The notes under the pieces: generated by a model
The model's input: only the letters and a program-made list of their open reading frames with translations
Told to the model about the DNA's origin: nothing
Databases searched by the model: none
Source: Bacteroidales bacterium
GTDB lineage: Bacteria; Bacteroidota; Bacteroidia; Bacteroidales; F082
Assembly: GCA_017549805.1 (NCBI GenBank)
Contig: JAFYNJ010000003.1
Location: forward strand, 62,001-126,000
Length of the DNA: 64,000 nucleotides
Direction of reading: 5' to 3'
Translations under genes and position numbers: made by a program
Shown here: one piece after another, positions 24,355 to 32,325 of the stretch
How the letters are laid out: each line of letters begins with the position of its first letter
Numbering within the stretch: the first letter of the stretch is position 1

Positions 24355-25071
24355 TTAGTATTTTTGGTTTTTGATTCTGCGATAGGTGAGATAATAGAAC
24401 ACGGCGGCGAGGACGAACATGAAGCCGTTGCTTATCCAGACGAAGGTGGTGGAGTTGACATCCCAACGGGCAAAGGCCTCCCAGAAGTGGCACAGCTGCA
24501 GGATCATGGTAATGACAAATACAATGAGCATGGTCCATGCGATGGTCTTTCCTGCTTTGCGTTTCTTGAAAATCATGTTGCCGAACAGGAAGATGGATGA
24601 AAACAGCAGCACCGAACAAGCGATGGTGGCCAACTGCATTCCTAAATGGCTCTTTGGAAGTACTACGAATTCGTAGAATCCGCCAAATGGCAACAAAGTA
24701 AGGAGCGAGTCAACGGCCCAGCTTCCCAATCCTACGATGATAGGAGTGAGGATGGAGCAATAGAACAACATGCTGAAGAACTTCTCGGTGTTGGTGGCGG
24801 GTAAAGTGGCAAAGTTGACGCCGTCGCGTGAGAGGTTGGCTTTACCGTAAACCTTGGAGGGTACAAACATCAGCACAGAGTAAACCAGGGAGGCGATGAC
24901 GGCGATTCTTCCGTCGGCACCCATATTGACATCGAAGATCAGCGTTGTAACCCAAAACAAAATCGGGATGCAACTCCACACGATCAGCGAGATGCCGAAG
25001 TTCCGGAAGTAGTCCTTCCAGTCCTTGGCAAGCACCTGACCGAAACGATCGAAACTGAATTTGTTTTTCAT
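24355..25071 (-). CDS. ABC transporter membrane subunit (first paralogue)
   Basis: 238 residues from the ATG at 25071; a TTG two codons upstream is possible but not needed. Six membrane segments. The conserved blocks KVYGKANLSRDGVNFATLPAT and LGSWAVDSLLTLLPFGGF are shared with the next gene, showing tandem duplication. It fits the uncharacterised ABC-2-like permeases found beside YtrA regulators in Bacteroidota. It follows the ATPase gene by 15 bp. Confidence 0.75.
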   Translation of the reverse strand: MKNKFSFDRFGQVLAKDWKDYFRNFGISLIVWSCIPILFWVTTLIFDVNMGADGRIAVIASLVYSVLMFVPSKVYGKANLSRDGVNFATLPATNTEKFFSMLFYCSILTPIIVGLGSWAVDSLLTLLPFGGFYEFVVLPKSHLGMQLATIACSVLLFSSIFLFGNMIFKKRKAGKTIAWTMLIVFVITMILQLCHFWEAFARWDVNSTTFVWISNGFMFVLAAVFYYLTYRRIKNQKY

Positions 25072-25086
25072 AACCAATGCCCTTTC

Positions 25087-25911
25087 TTATCCAAAGAGTT
25101 GCTTGATGGTTTCCTTGTTCTTCATGACGGTGTTGAAGAGGATCTCCACGCTGACTTTGCTGTCCACACCTTCGGGGTTGCGGGTCACGTTGACATAGCC
25201 GCCAGGGATCATCTCGCTATAGAGAGCGCTGTCATCTTTCTCCGTGCCGTAGTCGAAGTAGAGCTTCTCGGTGATAGTGCGGAAGGTGGCCTTCAGCAAA
25301 ACCTCGTCGTGGTCGAGGATGATGATGGGGTCGATGAGGTTCTCCACATCCTTCACCTGATGGGTGGAGATGATGATGGTGCGGTTCTCGTTGGAGTGCT
25401 TGGCGATGACCTGACGGAAGAGGGTCTTGGAGGGGATGTCCAAGCCGTTGGTGGGTTCATCCAAAAGCAGGTAGTCGGTGTTCAAGGCCAAAGCCGTAGC
25501 GATCAAGCATTTCTTCTGTTGGCCGAAGGAGAGCTCAGCATACTTGCGGGTAGGATCCACTTCCATCTCCTTGCAGAGTTCCTTGAACTGGGCCTCGTTG
25601 CAGTTGGGGTAGAAGGGGGCAAGTTCCCTTATATTATTAATAGGAGTTCCTTCGGGAATGGCGAAGTCTTCCGAGATGAAGAAGATCTTCTGCAAGGTCT
25701 CAGGCAGACGCTTGAAGGGAGCGACCTCGTCCACCAGACATTCGCCGGTGGTGGGTTTCTGCAGACCGCTGATGAGCTTCAAAAGGGTGGTCTTGCCCAC
25801 GCCGTTTTCGCCCAACAATCCGTAAATGTTGCCTTTTTCGAAGTTCAGGCTGATGTTGTTGAAGACCGGTTGATACTTGTAACCGAAGTCTAAGTTTTTG
25901 ATTTCTATCAT
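25087..25911 (-). CDS. ABC transporter ATP-binding protein
   Basis: 274 residues. Walker A GENGVGKTT (about 34-42), Q-loop region, signature LSFGQQKK, Walker B YLLLDEPTNGLD, and the switch His in ISTHQVKDVENL. The C-terminal 70 residues (TFRTITEKLYFDYGTEKDD) resemble the tail of YtrB/EcsA-type exporters. It energises the two downstream permease subunits. First gene of the operon ABC-permease-permease-gntR. In Gram-positive bacteria YtrA-controlled transporters respond to cell-wall antibiotics; whether that holds here is unknown. Confidence 0.92.
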   Translation of the reverse strand: MIEIKNLDFGYKYQPVFNNISLNFEKGNIYGLLGENGVGKTTLLKLISGLQKPTTGECLVDEVAPFKRLPETLQKIFFISEDFAIPEGTPINNIRELAPFYPNCNEAQFKELCKEMEVDPTRKYAELSFGQQKKCLIATALALNTDYLLLDEPTNGLDIPSKTLFRQVIAKHSNENRTIIISTHQVKDVENLIDPIIILDHDEVLLKATFRTITEKLYFDYGTEKDDSALYSEMIPGGYVNVTRNPEGVDSKVSVEILFNTVMKNKETIKQLFG

Positions 25912-25940
25912 TTTAAATTGATTTTAAGTTGTGTTTCTAT

Positions 25941-25973
25941 AGTGTATTAGTGATGTAGTACACTGCAAAAGTA
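25941..25973 (-). promoter_or_regulatory. GntR operator overlapping the start of the ABC operon promoter
   Basis: AGTGTA-N12-TACACT (25941-25946 and 25959-25964) is an inverted repeat with extra matching TA steps inside (AGTGTAnTA ... TAnTACACT). On the minus strand it directly follows the -7 element TACTTTTGC (25973 to 25965), so it covers the transcription start. This is where a repressor would block initiation. The GTGTA/TACAC half-site style fits GntR-family operators, and the operon encodes such a regulator. Confidence 0.7.
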
Positions 25974-26012
25974 CAACAAAAAAACAATTTGTCAAGAAAA
26001 AATGAGATTTTT

Positions 26013-27104
26013 TTAAAAAAAATTCTTCTTACTTCTTACTTCTTTCTTCTTTCTTCTTTCTTCTAACTTCTGATAATGGCACATTAAAATGCCATCAGAA
26101 TCCTTTCTATGCAGGTGCATAGCGCCACCGAGGCAGTTTTTATAGACTTTGCAATCCTTGCAAATGCCAGTCTTCATCCAACTGCGGTCGCGGAAGATTT
26201 GGAAGCGGTTCTCCCAGATGTCGAGGAAGTCGTCCTGATAGATGTTGCCTTGGACGAAGCGGCGGTCGATGTTGGGGCAGGCGGAGATGGAGCCATCGAC
26301 CAAGATGGATCCGATGGTGATGCCGGCGCGGCAGAAGTAGTACCAGTCGCGCACTTTGCGCTCGTAAGGCCCCACGTATGCTTCGCAGCTGAACTTGGCG
26401 TCGATCTTGCCTTCCTTTCGGGTGGCGACGATGAAGTCCATCAATTGACGGAACTGCTCGTTACTGAGTTGCAGGTTAGGGTCGTTGGCGGCACGACCGA
26501 TGGGCTCAATGGTGAAGAAACGCCAAGCCTTTACATGATGCTCGATGAGCAACCGTTTCAGTTCATCCAGTTCGCCCAGGTTCATGGGACTGACACAGGT
26601 GACGATGTCGTAGGCGGGGAGCTTTTCCTCATTGGCCACCAAGTCGATGGCGCGCAAGGCGTGGTCGAAGCTGCCTTGGCGTTTTCGGAAGGCATCGTGG
26701 GTCTCGCGCAACCCATCCAGACTGAAGGTGACGCTGCACAGTCCGGCCTTCATCAGCTCTTTGTGCCGCTCCTCGTCGTAGGCCCAGCCGTTGCTGACGA
26801 TGCCCCAGGGGAAGCCATGTTGCCGCAGCTGCCGACCGCAGTCGGTCAAATCCTTGCGTACCAAAGGCTCGCCACCGGTGATGACCACCAGGATGGAGTT
26901 GCGTTTGAACTTGGTTTCAAGGGGCTGGATGGCCTTCAGGAAATCCTCGAAGGGCATGTCCTTATACAAAGAAGAAACGGTGCAATCCGAACCGCAATGC
27001 ATGCAGTTCAAGTTACACCGTTGCGTACACTCCCAAAAAAGATAGTTCAGCTCGTGAAGCTGTGTCTCCTTCTTGCGGAAATAATTGTGGAAGGCCTGAA
27101 GCAT
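26013..27104 (-). CDS. Radical SAM/SPASM enzyme of the rSAM-lipoprotein pair
   Basis: 363 residues. The radical SAM cluster motif is C30-x3-C34-x2-C37 (ECTQRCNLNCMHC), with an additional Cys at 26. GGEPL follows at the usual place. The C-terminal SPASM-type auxiliary cluster site includes ISACPNIDRR, GICKDCKVYKNCLGG and MCHYQ. This is the layout of maturases that modify peptides (compare anSME, PqqE). The gene follows a tiny lipoprotein gene by 3 bp, the arrangement known in Bacteroidetes as TIGR04133 with TIGR04134. The modification is not known. The last 18 residues (Lys/Arg/Glu, ending SKKNFF) are encoded by a 7-bp repeat array and may be dispensable. Confidence 0.87.
   Translation of the reverse strand: MLQAFHNYFRKKETQLHELNYLFWECTQRCNLNCMHCGSDCTVSSLYKDMPFEDFLKAIQPLETKFKRNSILVVITGGEPLVRKDLTDCGRQLRQHGFPWGIVSNGWAYDEERHKELMKAGLCSVTFSLDGLRETHDAFRKRQGSFDHALRAIDLVANEEKLPAYDIVTCVSPMNLGELDELKRLLIEHHVKAWRFFTIEPIGRAANDPNLQLSNEQFRQLMDFIVATRKEGKIDAKFSCEAYVGPYERKVRDWYYFCRAGITIGSILVDGSISACPNIDRRFVQGNIYQDDFLDIWENRFQIFRDRSWMKTGICKDCKVYKNCLGGAMHLHRKDSDGILMCHYQKLEERRKKKEVRSKKNFF
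26022..26072. repeat. Heptad-period array encoding the C-terminus of the radical SAM enzyme
   Basis: TTCTTAC TTCTTAC TTCTTTC TTCTTTC TTCTTTC TTCTAAC TTCTGAT: seven units in strict 7-bp register. Read on the minus strand they encode the basic tail of the radical SAM protein; the stop follows directly. Confidence 0.8.
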
Positions 27105-27107
27105 GGA

Positions 27108-27302
27108 TTATTCGGTTTCGATCATGCTGGGGACTTCTTGAACAGGATCCTGGATGGTGTCGTTGTCCAAAGTGTATTCCTCCTCGTCATAGTATGGATC
27201 GTCCCTCATTTGGGGAGCGCCATAGCAAGCTTGCATGACGAACATGACCGTAGCGAATGCCGAAGCTTTCAGCAGCCCTCTGAACCATTTGTACGTTTTC
27301 AT
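27108..27302 (-). CDS. Small lipoprotein, putative substrate of the adjacent radical SAM enzyme
   Basis: 64 residues from the ATG at 27302, which gives the lipoprotein signal MKTYKWFRGLLKASAFATVM and lipobox MQAC. A longer frame to 27338 runs back past the -7 element and is less likely. The mature part is only about 34 residues: CYGAPQMRDDPYYDEEEY and an acidic tail. The CYG-x-P start after the lipobox is, as I recall, the mark of the Bacteroidetes TIGR04134 lipoproteins always found beside a TIGR04133 radical SAM protein. The Tyr- and Asp/Glu-rich tail could be the modified part, which is inference. Confidence 0.78.
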   Translation of the reverse strand: MKTYKWFRGLLKASAFATVMFVMQACYGAPQMRDDPYYDEEEYTLDNDTIQDPVQEVPSMIETE

Positions 27303-27325
27303 GACTCTTTGTGATGGTTTGTGAT

Positions 27326-27334
27326 GCAAAGATA
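27326..27334 (-). promoter_or_regulatory. -7 promoter element of the lipoprotein-radical SAM operon
   Basis: TATCTTTGC on the minus strand, exact TAnnTTTG match, 24 bp before the lipoprotein start at 27302. It supports that start and shows the pair has its own promoter. Confidence 0.6.
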
Positions 27335-27378
27335 ACAAAACATTTCAAAAATTGCAAGAAGATGCAAATTTTTGAGTG

Positions 27379-29196
27379 CTATCGGATGACGATGCGCGTG
27401 GCGATGCCGTCCAACCGGATCAAGTACAGTCCTGGCGATAGGCTGGTGGAGATGGGGATGTTGTTTTCGCCTTCAAATAGATAGAGCTCTTTCCAATAAA
27501 CCTTGCGCCCCATGATGTCGAAAATCTCGATAGGAGAGACATAGTTGGCTTCCGAATGGAAACGGATGCAGAACGTCCCCGTGGAGGGATTGGGCGAGCA
27601 ACAGAAAGAGCTGATCGAAGGCTCGCCAACCGAGATGTATTGCAGGATCTCCTCCTTGAAATAATTGTGTCGGCTGCTGATGAAAAGCTCCGCATCCTCA
27701 AGCCCTTCATGCCATTTGTCCATATTGACGGGGAAATGGAAGCGCTCCGACTGGGCGGTCACCTCGCCTTCGACAAGCTGTTGGTACCGGTCCAATATGG
27801 ATTTCAGGTAGGAGTAGCTGAAGTGGGTTTCCAATAGCTGAAGATAGCGTTCGTAGAAGGTGCGACGGAAATGGGCGTTCTCCAGGAAATGCTTGATGAC
27901 CACGCTGTTGCCGCCTTGATGGTGTGCGTTTTCCAGGGCATTGAATTGGGGCCTGGTGAAACAGCCGTCGCCGTCGTAGAAGATCCATCGGAACGACTGG
28001 CCGGCTTCGGGTTGCCAGATCAGCACGTTGTTCTGCGGCCAGTCGAGGTTGGCGGAATAGGTCTCCAGAAGGAGGTAGTCGATGAGGTTGTTTACATCGA
28101 TGCGTGAATAGGCGTATGCCGAATCCTCGGGCAGACTTAAATCGGCCGAATTGATCCAGGTATAAAGGCTCCACCAATTCGATCCGTCGCCGTATTGCGT
28201 CACACCCCAATATTTGATGATGTTGAGTTTTTCGAGGTCCACGTCGTAGTGGTCCTCGAGATAGCGCTCGTCGGGCGATTCTTCCAGGGTATAGATGCCC
28301 CAATACTCTCCGTTGATGAACACGACGGTTTGCCGCACGGCCAGGGCTTCGACGTCGAGGTTGGCGGCCACGGTCTGGGCAAGGTATTCTTGTCCACCCG
28401 TCTGCAACCAGTTGCTGCAACGGAAAGGATGCAAGTTCAGGCGCTTGAAGCTGGCGATAGGCGTCGACTCGAAGAACCGGTGCTTGAAACGTTTCTTGCC
28501 GTACTCTTCGCGGGCATAGAACCGCATGCCTTTCTGCTGGTACCATCGCGAGGCTCCGCCATGGGTGCGAAGTCCGCATGGTTGGTTGATGCCGGTGTTG
28601 TCGGGCTCGTAAAACTCCATGTTGATTAGGCGTTCCCATTCCCGTCCCCGTTGGCAATAGTTGCCCGTATGGGTGGAGTCGGAGGGATCGTAGTGAATGC
28701 CTGGAATGAAAATGCCCGTCTCGTAATCGAACAGCGACAACGAGTCGGCCACGATGGAGATGACGGGCAGGCCATGAAAGTCGCATCCCAAGGAGCGGAT
28801 GAAATAGCTGTTGGTGGCTATGGGACTGATGATGCTGTCGTTTTCGTCGAACACCGCCGCGCGGATGACGATGGCCTTTTGGATGTGGTCGGGGAGATAG
28901 AAGACCGAAGGAATGCTGTTGACGATGGTGTAGATGTCGGACTTGGAATACAAGCCTTCATTCAAGGTCAAGGGATCGGTGTACAAAGCCGAAGTCGGCG
29001 TTGGACTGTCGCCGTTGATGGTGTAACGGACGTGATGGTTGCCATAGCAGCAGCCAAGGCTGATGGGGAAACTCTCCTCGTAAAATCCTCCTGGAGCGGA
29101 AAACAGCACCTGTTCTTCTTGGGCGGAAGCCTGCAATAGGCAGCCCGTCAGGAGCAGAAACACCGCTTTCAGTCTCCAGCGCATGGTGAGGATCAT
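27379..29196 (-). CDS. CotH-like kinase family protein with T9SS sorting domain
   Basis: 605 residues, with a signal peptide near the N-terminus (LKAVFLLLTGCLLQASAQ). It carries a chitobiase/beta-hexosaminidase-like C-terminal domain near 40-110 (YEESFPISLGCCYGNHHVRYTINGD, split by me), then a CotH domain (about 130-480) with KRLNLHPF, NGEYWGIYTLEE and the metal-site FYDGDGCF. Spore-coat CotH proteins are atypical kinases that phosphorylate proteins outside the cytoplasm. The end (PNPSTGTFCIRF ... PIEIFDIMGRKVYWKEL ... LSPGLYLIRLDG) is a type-A T9SS sorting domain, so the protein is exported and probably surface-bound. Its start overlaps the upstream stop (ATGA). Confidence 0.85.
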   Translation of the reverse strand: MILTMRWRLKAVFLLLTGCLLQASAQEEQVLFSAPGGFYEESFPISLGCCYGNHHVRYTINGDSPTPTSALYTDPLTLNEGLYSKSDIYTIVNSIPSVFYLPDHIQKAIVIRAAVFDENDSIISPIATNSYFIRSLGCDFHGLPVISIVADSLSLFDYETGIFIPGIHYDPSDSTHTGNYCQRGREWERLINMEFYEPDNTGINQPCGLRTHGGASRWYQQKGMRFYAREEYGKKRFKHRFFESTPIASFKRLNLHPFRCSNWLQTGGQEYLAQTVAANLDVEALAVRQTVVFINGEYWGIYTLEESPDERYLEDHYDVDLEKLNIIKYWGVTQYGDGSNWWSLYTWINSADLSLPEDSAYAYSRIDVNNLIDYLLLETYSANLDWPQNNVLIWQPEAGQSFRWIFYDGDGCFTRPQFNALENAHHQGGNSVVIKHFLENAHFRRTFYERYLQLLETHFSYSYLKSILDRYQQLVEGEVTAQSERFHFPVNMDKWHEGLEDAELFISSRHNYFKEEILQYISVGEPSISSFCCSPNPSTGTFCIRFHSEANYVSPIEIFDIMGRKVYWKELYLFEGENNIPISTSLSPGLYLIRLDGIATRIVIR

Positions 29197-29882
29197 TTTT
29201 TGATGCTCAGGATCACGCCCAAGGCGACGCCGAGGAAGGCGGCAAACAGCACTTGCAGTGTGGGCGGCAACAGGAAGGTGATGGTGTGCATGGGATACCA
29301 GAACAGCGGGATGGTCTTGGCAAAGACAAAACCGTATTGGATGTCCCAGTTGATCTTTTTCGAAAGCGTCTCGCGAATCTTCAACGGATGGCTGAAGAAG
29401 CCTGTCAGAGACCCTCCGGTTTCAGCGATATGGATGTCGGTGATCTTGTGGAAGGTCATGAAGACGGGCGCGAACAGGGTGTTCATCAGCACACTCACGC
29501 AAAGCGCTACGAAGAATTTGCCCCAGCTGAGTTCACCTGCGAACCATTCGGCTGCCTTGCCATTGAGATGGAACCCTCCGTCGAGCAGCTTGACGGTGCC
29601 GGTCTTGAAGATGGTCATGGCCGATGCAATCACCACGCCCAACACACCCCAAACCAACAGCTTGGGCAGCAGTCCGAAGCCTTTCTTGATATACACGCCC
29701 TCTCTGATGCGCAACGACAGCATCTCGCCGAAGGTGCCCAGGATGGCGAACTTGAAGAAACTCATCAGCAGGCCGTGGTTGGCGGTGGTGGTGTTGAACC
29801 ATTCCCATGCACCTGGGATGAAGGCGAAGCCGCAAATCACCGCGGCCACGATGAGTAGGGTGAGTAAGTCAGCTTTTTTCAT
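29193..29882 (-). CDS. Integral membrane protein, Mpv17/PMP22-like
   Basis: 229 residues with four or five membrane segments. The C-terminal block NWDIQYGFVFAKTIPLFWYPMH followed by TITFLLPPTLQVLFAAFLG recalls the conserved last helices of the Mpv17/PMP22 family, and bacterial members of that family are known in Bacteroidetes. Function unknown. It overlaps both neighbours by 4 bp (ATGA), so three genes form a tightly coupled operon ending with the CotH gene. Confidence 0.5.
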   Translation of the reverse strand: MKKADLLTLLIVAAVICGFAFIPGAWEWFNTTTANHGLLMSFFKFAILGTFGEMLSLRIREGVYIKKGFGLLPKLLVWGVLGVVIASAMTIFKTGTVKLLDGGFHLNGKAAEWFAGELSWGKFFVALCVSVLMNTLFAPVFMTFHKITDIHIAETGGSLTGFFSHPLKIRETLSKKINWDIQYGFVFAKTIPLFWYPMHTITFLLPPTLQVLFAAFLGVALGVILSIKK

Positions 29883-30199
29883 TCGTCCAAATCATGTTTT
29901 CTTCTCTTGTCCAACTCTTTGTTTTGCCAGTATCTTCCGAGAAGACAGAGCACGCATACACCGAACAGGATACCACCCATTACGAATCCCGTTTGGGAAG
30001 CAATCTCGTAGTTGGTCTCCTTGTAGTGGAAATAGAGCCATAATCCGTAACCGAGGATGCCCAAGTCGCCGATGATGCATGTCAGATAGCCTAAGGTGCG
30101 CGACGTCTTGTCGGTTTTCTTTAAAAGTCGGTCGCCGAAAAAGGTAAACAGCACCAAAGCGGCGTAAATCAAGTAGATGATGGATCGGCTGGTGATCAT
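29879..30199 (-). CDS. Small membrane protein of unknown function
   Basis: 106 residues with three hydrophobic segments (IIYLIYAALVLFTFFGDRLL; LGYLTCIIGDLGILGYGLWLY, split by me; GFVMGGILFGVCVLCLLGRY) and a charged C-terminus (NKELDKRRKHDLDE). No family recognised. It starts 6 bp after the acyl-CoA synthetase gene and overlaps the next gene by 4 bp. Confidence 0.6.
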   Translation of the reverse strand: MITSRSIIYLIYAALVLFTFFGDRLLKKTDKTSRTLGYLTCIIGDLGILGYGLWLYFHYKETNYEIASQTGFVMGGILFGVCVLCLLGRYWQNKELDKRRKHDLDE

Positions 30200-30205
30200 G
30201 GTCTC

Positions 30206-32278
30206 TTATTTTTCGATTCTGATACGGGCATCAACGGCGGTGACGTAGCGAGGATTGCCCAACAATGGGTTGAGGTCCATCTCGGCGATCTCGGGAGCGG
30301 CCTGTACCAAGGCGCTCACACGGGCCACTTGGTCGGCATAAAGGTCGATATTCACGCCTTCCTGACCGCGCACGCCTTGCAGGATCTTGTATCCCTTGAG
30401 TTGCTTGAGCATTTCCTTGGCTTCGTCGGCAGTGATGGGGGCGAGGGCGGATTGAACATCCTTGAGCACCTCGATGAAGATGCCGCCCAAACCGAAGAAG
30501 ATCTGATGACCGAACTTCGGATCCTTGATGGCGCCGATATACACGTCGATACCGTCAAGCATTGGATACATCTCCACGGCGTAGGTCTCGGGGATGACGA
30601 TAAGGCGGTCGAACTCCTTGGCCACGGTGTCGAGGTCTTTCACGCCGAGGGTCACGCCGCCTACGTCGCTCTTGTGGAGCGGTCCGACGACCTTCATCAC
30701 AAGCGGTACGTCCTTGGAGCAGCCCACTTCCTTGGCGAAGGCAAGGGCGTCTTCCTTCTTGCTTACCTCAACGCTCTTCTTGCGGCTGATGCCAGCGGCG
30801 TCGAGCAGCTCGTTGTAGTCGGCGATCTCCAGATAGCCTGACTTGCAGCGGTCGATGGTGCGGCGAATGCGGGCCACGTCGATCTTCGGCAGCTCCACAT
30901 GCTCGGGCTGGGGTTTCGGAGTGTTATAGACTTTGCAGAGTGCATTGCCCAATACGCATTCCTCGGGGAAGTTGATGCGTCCCTTGGCGATGAAATCCTC
31001 GATCTCGTCCTTCACGTTGATGATGGAAGGCAACACGGGGAAGATGGGCTTCTTGCAGGTCTTCATCTTCTCATCGAGCAGGTCATAGACCTCCTTGTTG
31101 CTGAAGAGTCCGGGAGAGCCGAAAATGACCACGGAGAAGTCGATCTCATCGTATTCGTTCTCGACAGTGTCGATGATATAGCCCAGTTGTTCGGCGGTGC
31201 CGGTGGCGAGGAAGTCGATGGGGTTGCCCACCGAGGAGCCTCCGAAGAGTTTAGCGAGCAGGGCAGGGCTGGCCGGATGATCCTTCAGCGAAGGGACTTC
31301 CATGCCGCCGTTCGACAGAACGTCGGTGAGCATCACGGCGGGACCGCCGGCATGGGTGATGACGGCGCAGCGCTTACCTTTGATTTCAGGATGCATGAAG
31401 ACACCGCACACGGTAGTCAGCTCCTGGCGGTTATGGCAACGCACAATGCCTGCCTTGCGGAACAGGGCATCCACGGCGGCGTCGTTGGTAGCCAAAGCAC
31501 CGGTATGGGATGAAGCGGCACGCGATCCTGCTGCGGAGCCACCGCTCTTGATGGCGGCGATATGGCAACCTTTGTTGATGAGGCTGCGGCTATGCTTGAG
31601 CAGGCGTTGCGGGTCGCCGATCTTCTCCATGTAAAGCATGATGACATGCGATGACTTCTCAGGCTCGAAGGTCTCGTCGAGGTGTTCCAGCACATCCTCG
31701 ATGCCCAACTGGGCGCTGTTGCCCACTGCCCACACGCTGTTGAACTTCAATCCGTTGCTCATGCCGTATTCCTTGATAAACACGGCGGTGGCACCTGAAC
31801 CGGTGATGAAATCAACGCCCTTGGGATCCAACGGTGGGATGGGGGTGTCGAAACAACCGGCGTAGTTCACATTGAGGAAGCCGGTGCAGTTGGGGCCAAT
31901 CAAAGAGCCGCCCACGCTGTTGATGGTGTCGGCGATATGCTTCTCGATCTCGGCACCCTCGTGGCTCTCTTCCGAGAAGCCGGCGCTGACGATGATGAAG
32001 CCCTTGCAGCCTTTTTGTAACGCCAGCACGTCCACCGTCTGGGCGCAGAACTTGGCGGCAATGCAGAGGATGGCGCAGTCCACCTGCGGCAGGTCGTCCA
32101 CCTTGGCGTAGCACTTCACGCCTTGCACTTCGGTTTCTTTGGGATTCACGGCGTAAATCTGGCCTTTGAAGGGGCTCTCCAAGAGGTTTTTCAGCGATTT
32201 GCCGCCGGGTTTATGTACATCACTGGAAGCACCGCAAATAACGATGCTTTTGGGATTCAGTAATTCTTTTGCAATCAT
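30206..32278 (-). CDS. acdA: ADP-forming acyl/acetyl-CoA synthetase (fused alpha-beta)
   Basis: 690 residues. The N-terminal part is a CoA-binding domain (PKSIVICGASSDVHKPGGK), followed by two succinyl-CoA-synthetase-like flavodoxin domains with the phospho-His in SSHTGALATND (about 257). The C-terminal part is an ATP-grasp domain (about 470-690; KEVGCSKDVPLVMKVVGP ... MDLNPLLGN). The enzyme converts acetyl- or other acyl-CoA plus ADP and phosphate to the acid, CoA and ATP, saving energy in fermentation. The single-chain form is full length. It has no close TAnnTTTG promoter that I can see. Confidence 0.92.
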   Translation of the reverse strand: MIAKELLNPKSIVICGASSDVHKPGGKSLKNLLESPFKGQIYAVNPKETEVQGVKCYAKVDDLPQVDCAILCIAAKFCAQTVDVLALQKGCKGFIIVSAGFSEESHEGAEIEKHIADTINSVGGSLIGPNCTGFLNVNYAGCFDTPIPPLDPKGVDFITGSGATAVFIKEYGMSNGLKFNSVWAVGNSAQLGIEDVLEHLDETFEPEKSSHVIMLYMEKIGDPQRLLKHSRSLINKGCHIAAIKSGGSAAGSRAASSHTGALATNDAAVDALFRKAGIVRCHNRQELTTVCGVFMHPEIKGKRCAVITHAGGPAVMLTDVLSNGGMEVPSLKDHPASPALLAKLFGGSSVGNPIDFLATGTAEQLGYIIDTVENEYDEIDFSVVIFGSPGLFSNKEVYDLLDEKMKTCKKPIFPVLPSIINVKDEIEDFIAKGRINFPEECVLGNALCKVYNTPKPQPEHVELPKIDVARIRRTIDRCKSGYLEIADYNELLDAAGISRKKSVEVSKKEDALAFAKEVGCSKDVPLVMKVVGPLHKSDVGGVTLGVKDLDTVAKEFDRLIVIPETYAVEMYPMLDGIDVYIGAIKDPKFGHQIFFGLGGIFIEVLKDVQSALAPITADEAKEMLKQLKGYKILQGVRGQEGVNIDLYADQVARVSALVQAAPEIAEMDLNPLLGNPRYVTAVDARIRIEK

Positions 32279-32289
32279 AATTTTGAATA

Positions 32290-32325
32290 CTAACTATTAT
32301 CTTTTATCTCTTATCTTTTATCTTT
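32290..32325. repeat. Heptad-period array at the end of the Nudix gene
   Basis: TATCTTT TATCTCT TATCTTT TATCTTT: units of 7 bp. On the minus strand it encodes the last Nudix residues (LKDKR), holds the TAA stop and runs up to the acyl-CoA synthetase gene. Confidence 0.7.

Noticed and set aside
26109-27314. 401-codon open frame opposite the radical SAM gene
   Set aside because: Mirror of a well supported gene with all cluster cysteines; no own start signal or domain.
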